NCBI GenBank assembly: GCA_910586765.1
Contig: CAJUJJ010000009.1
Location: 50,005-95,498 of the forward strand
Origin: an uncultured Clostridia bacterium
GTDB taxonomy: Bacteria; Bacillota; Clostridia; Lachnospirales; Anaerotignaceae
Length of the DNA stretch: 45,494 nucleotides
Direction: 5' to 3'
Of the stretch, positions 43,777 through 45,494 are shown piece after piece. The first letter of the stretch is position 1. Every line of letters starts with the position of its first letter. The translations under genes and the position numbers were made by a program. The notes under the pieces are model-generated. The model had not been told where the DNA came from. It saw nothing but the letters and a program-made list of their open reading frames with translations, and ran no database searches.

Positions 43777-45075
43777 TTATTCTGCTGCTCCTTCTGCTGC
43801 TTCGTCTTTCAATATACTTTTATCCCATGTTTTTAAAAATGGGAACCATATTACTCCTACAATCGCCATTTGTACTAACTGCAATATGCCCCCTCTAATA
43901 GAATTTGTTGCAAGCATACCACTTATAAATACAGGTACTGTCCAAGGCACAGATACACCTGTTGTCATAGGCACAATACCACTTGCCATAGCCAAATATG
44001 CTACCAATGTAGATACCATAGGTGCTAATATCCAAGGAATTGCTATTGTTGGATTTAACACAATAGGCAAACCAAATATACAAGGTTCATTGACATTAAA
44101 TATACCTGCTGGTGCTGCTAATTTTCCTACTCCTCTTAACTGTTTGCTTTTCATCATTGTCAATATAATTATCAATACTACCAATGTCATACCTGTACCG
44201 CCAAGACTTACTGTAAAAGACTCCATAAATTGTTTTGTTACAATATTTGGAAGCATTTCTCCTGCTCTATAAGCATCTATATTTTCAAGAGAAAGCGTAT
44301 TCCATATTGGGTCTAATACGGAATTTACTATAATCTGTCCATGCAAACCAAAAAACCACAATAACTGTATTGCAAATATTGCTATAATTGTTGGTATAAT
44401 TCCTTTTCCTAAACTGGTTAATGGTGCTTGCACAATTTGGAATACAAAGTCGTGTATATTTCCCCAAGGTGTAAATGTAAATATAATTCTTACAATTAAA
44501 AATATTGTTAATGTTAATATTGCTGGAATTAATGCCGCAAATGATTTTGATACCGCTGGTGGTACGCTAGAAGGCATTTTGATTACAAAATTCTTTTTTA
44601 CAAATTTGCAGTAAAGTGCTGCGGAAAAAAACGCTGCAAACATACCTACAAACATACTTTTTGCACCCAGTCTATCGATACTAAATACATTTGAAACGAC
44701 TTCTCCATTTTCTGTTACTACCTCCAACGGTGTTAAAACTAAAAATGCTGCTAGTGCTACCGCTGCTCCAAAAAGAGCATCTACTTCTTGGTCTTTGCTT
44801 AAATAATACCCTATACCAAGTACAATAAATACTGTTGCAATAGACATTGTTACTGCGGAAGCAGGATTGAGCATATTTTGCAATGTTGCCAATCTTTCTG
44901 CTCCCAGCAATTTGTCAAGGAATGGTAAATTTGCTATAACCAATGTTACAGAACCAAATATTGTCAAAGGAAATGCTAACATAAAAGCATCTCTCAATAT
45001 TTTTAATATTGTATTATTATTTAATTTTTCCCCTATCACCATAATAGGTTCTTCCATTCTATCAAATAAACTCAT
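43777..45075 (-). CDS. PTS cellobiose-type IIC permease
   Basis: This 432-residue integral membrane protein is the sugar-translocating subunit of a Lac-family PTS. About ten hydrophobic segments are visible, with the typical N-terminal cytoplasmic MSLFDRMEEPIMVIGEKL, the WFFGLHGQIIVNSV segment near 220 and the NEPCIFGLPIVLNP substrate-site loop near 330-343. The length is normal. The ATG has AAGGGGG upstream. It lies between the IIB gene (106 bp upstream) and the GH1 gene. Because the neighbouring IIB is damaged, sugar phosphorylation would need an IIB from elsewhere. Confidence 0.95.
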   Translation of the reverse strand: MSLFDRMEEPIMVIGEKLNNNTILKILRDAFMLAFPLTIFGSVTLVIANLPFLDKLLGAERLATLQNMLNPASAVTMSIATVFIVLGIGYYLSKDQEVDALFGAAVALAAFLVLTPLEVVTENGEVVSNVFSIDRLGAKSMFVGMFAAFFSAALYCKFVKKNFVIKMPSSVPPAVSKSFAALIPAILTLTIFLIVRIIFTFTPWGNIHDFVFQIVQAPLTSLGKGIIPTIIAIFAIQLLWFFGLHGQIIVNSVLDPIWNTLSLENIDAYRAGEMLPNIVTKQFMESFTVSLGGTGMTLVVLIIILTMMKSKQLRGVGKLAAPAGIFNVNEPCIFGLPIVLNPTIAIPWILAPMVSTLVAYLAMASGIVPMTTGVSVPWTVPVFISGMLATNSIRGGILQLVQMAIVGVIWFPFLKTWDKSILKDEAAEGAAE

Positions 45076-45119
45076 GTATTCTCCCCCTTATAAATATTTT
45101 GTCAAATAACAAAAGCAAC

Positions 45120-45162
45120 TTTGCTCTCATACACATTCCATTTTTTTGTATATGAGAGCAAA
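45120..45162 (-). other. Intercistronic hairpin between IIB and IIC
   Basis: Perfect 12-bp stem TTTGCTCTCATA/TATGAGAGCAAA with a 19-nt loop. The T-run after the stem on the minus strand is poor, so it is more likely an mRNA-processing or partial-termination structure than a full terminator. Confidence 0.6.
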
Positions 45163-45181
45163 ACACAGCTTTGTGATAGTA

Positions 45182-45442
45182 TCATTTATTTGCTATCATA
45201 TCCATTGCCATTTTTAACACTGCTTTTCCGTCGCATCTGCCATAGCTTACAGGTGGTATGACATCTAATGGAACATTCAATTCTTTAGACTGTTTTGAAA
45301 ATTTTGTTTTTAAAAATCTCATTTGTGGGCCAAATAATACAACATCTGCTTTAGGCATTTCTGTTTCTACTTCTGCCTGACCTACCGCCCAGATTTCTGC
45401 TTCAACACTTTGTTCTGTTGCTGCTTCTTTCATTTTGTTTAC
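45182..45442 (-). pseudogene. PTS cellobiose-type IIB, 5' end lost
   Basis: Codons from about 45445 to the stop at 45182 match the body of a Lac-family IIB: LVNKMKEAA, AEIWAVGQAE, ADVVLFGPQMRFL and the C-terminal VSYGRCDGKAVLKMA. A normal IIB starts 15-18 residues earlier with a strand and the P-loop C-x-x-G-M-S-T-S that carries the phospho-cysteine. Here that part is absent: just upstream of L-V-N-K the frame reads V-Y-R and then TAA at 45455-45457. The first available ATG (45433) has no ribosome site. The gene is therefore 5'-truncated, most simply by an insertion or rearrangement whose edge lies near 45446. It would not be phosphorylatable. Confidence 0.75.
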
Positions 45443-45445
45443 TAG

Positions 45446-45494
45446 GCGGTATACTTAAACAAATTTTACAGGAAATAACAACTAAAAAAATAGG
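45446..45494. other. Foreign-looking sequence at the right edge, possible end of an insertion
   Basis: The 49 bp replacing the start of the IIB gene match none of the expected codons in any frame and begin GCGGTATACTTAAAC when read rightwards. They could be the terminus of an insertion sequence. I do not recognise the family. Confidence 0.3.

Overview
This window is AT-rich DNA that looks like an endospore-forming, anaerobic Firmicute of the Clostridia. A Lachnospiraceae-like gut or rumen relative is plausible, but this is inferred from gene content, not proven. The evidence is an alpha/beta-type small acid-soluble spore protein, a CwlD-type germination amidase, a large SLH-anchored surface protein, purine-rich Shine-Dalgarno sites before nearly every gene, and sugar-fermentation operons. 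Both ends fall inside genes: an SLH protein on the left and a damaged PTS IIB gene on the right.

Layout. Positions 1-4796 (minus) hold an SLH surface protein with a beta-helix-like region, Ig-like repeats and a Pro/Glu-rich tail. A 260-bp cluster of palindromes bounded by a duplicated terminator hairpin and a spore-protein gene follow. From 6.2 to 16 kb, two paralogous AgcS sodium:alanine symporters in opposite orientation bracket a FIST sensor/soluble chemoreceptor pair, two tandem DUF5684 membrane proteins, an Arr rifamycin ADP-ribosyltransferase, LepA, a small basic membrane protein, and a structured RNA-like locus carrying the 3' tail of a tnpB gene without the rest of it. From 16.6 to 27.6 kb there are cwlD, gltX, a short serine recombinase, thiM-thiE (thiamine salvage), a secreted stalk-domain protein, an XRE regulator, a GmrSD-like DUF262/DUF1524 protein, a coiled-coil protein, an atypical peptide deformylase and a TIGR04076-type protein.

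The right 18 kb is two sugar modules on the minus strand. The first (27.7-39.2 kb) is a YesMN-type two-component system, a YtfQ-YtfR-YtfT-YjfF-type furanose ABC transporter, L-arabinose isomerase, an FGGY ribulokinase-like kinase and ribulose-5-phosphate 4-epimerase. Together they would sense, import and convert arabinose to xylulose 5-phosphate. The second (39.4-45.4 kb) is a cellobiose-type PTS (IIB, IIC, IIA), a GH1 phospho-beta-glycosidase, a phosphomannose isomerase fused to a ROK sugar kinase, and a cytoplasmic SGNH hydrolase. This is consistent with uptake of beta-gluco/manno-disaccharides.

The observations most worth a second look are the tnpB-tail/omegaRNA-like RNA with its own terminator (13865-14130), the PMI-ROK fusion, the Arr gene with a palindrome over its predicted -35 box, and the IIB gene that has lost its phospho-cysteine loop at the window edge.
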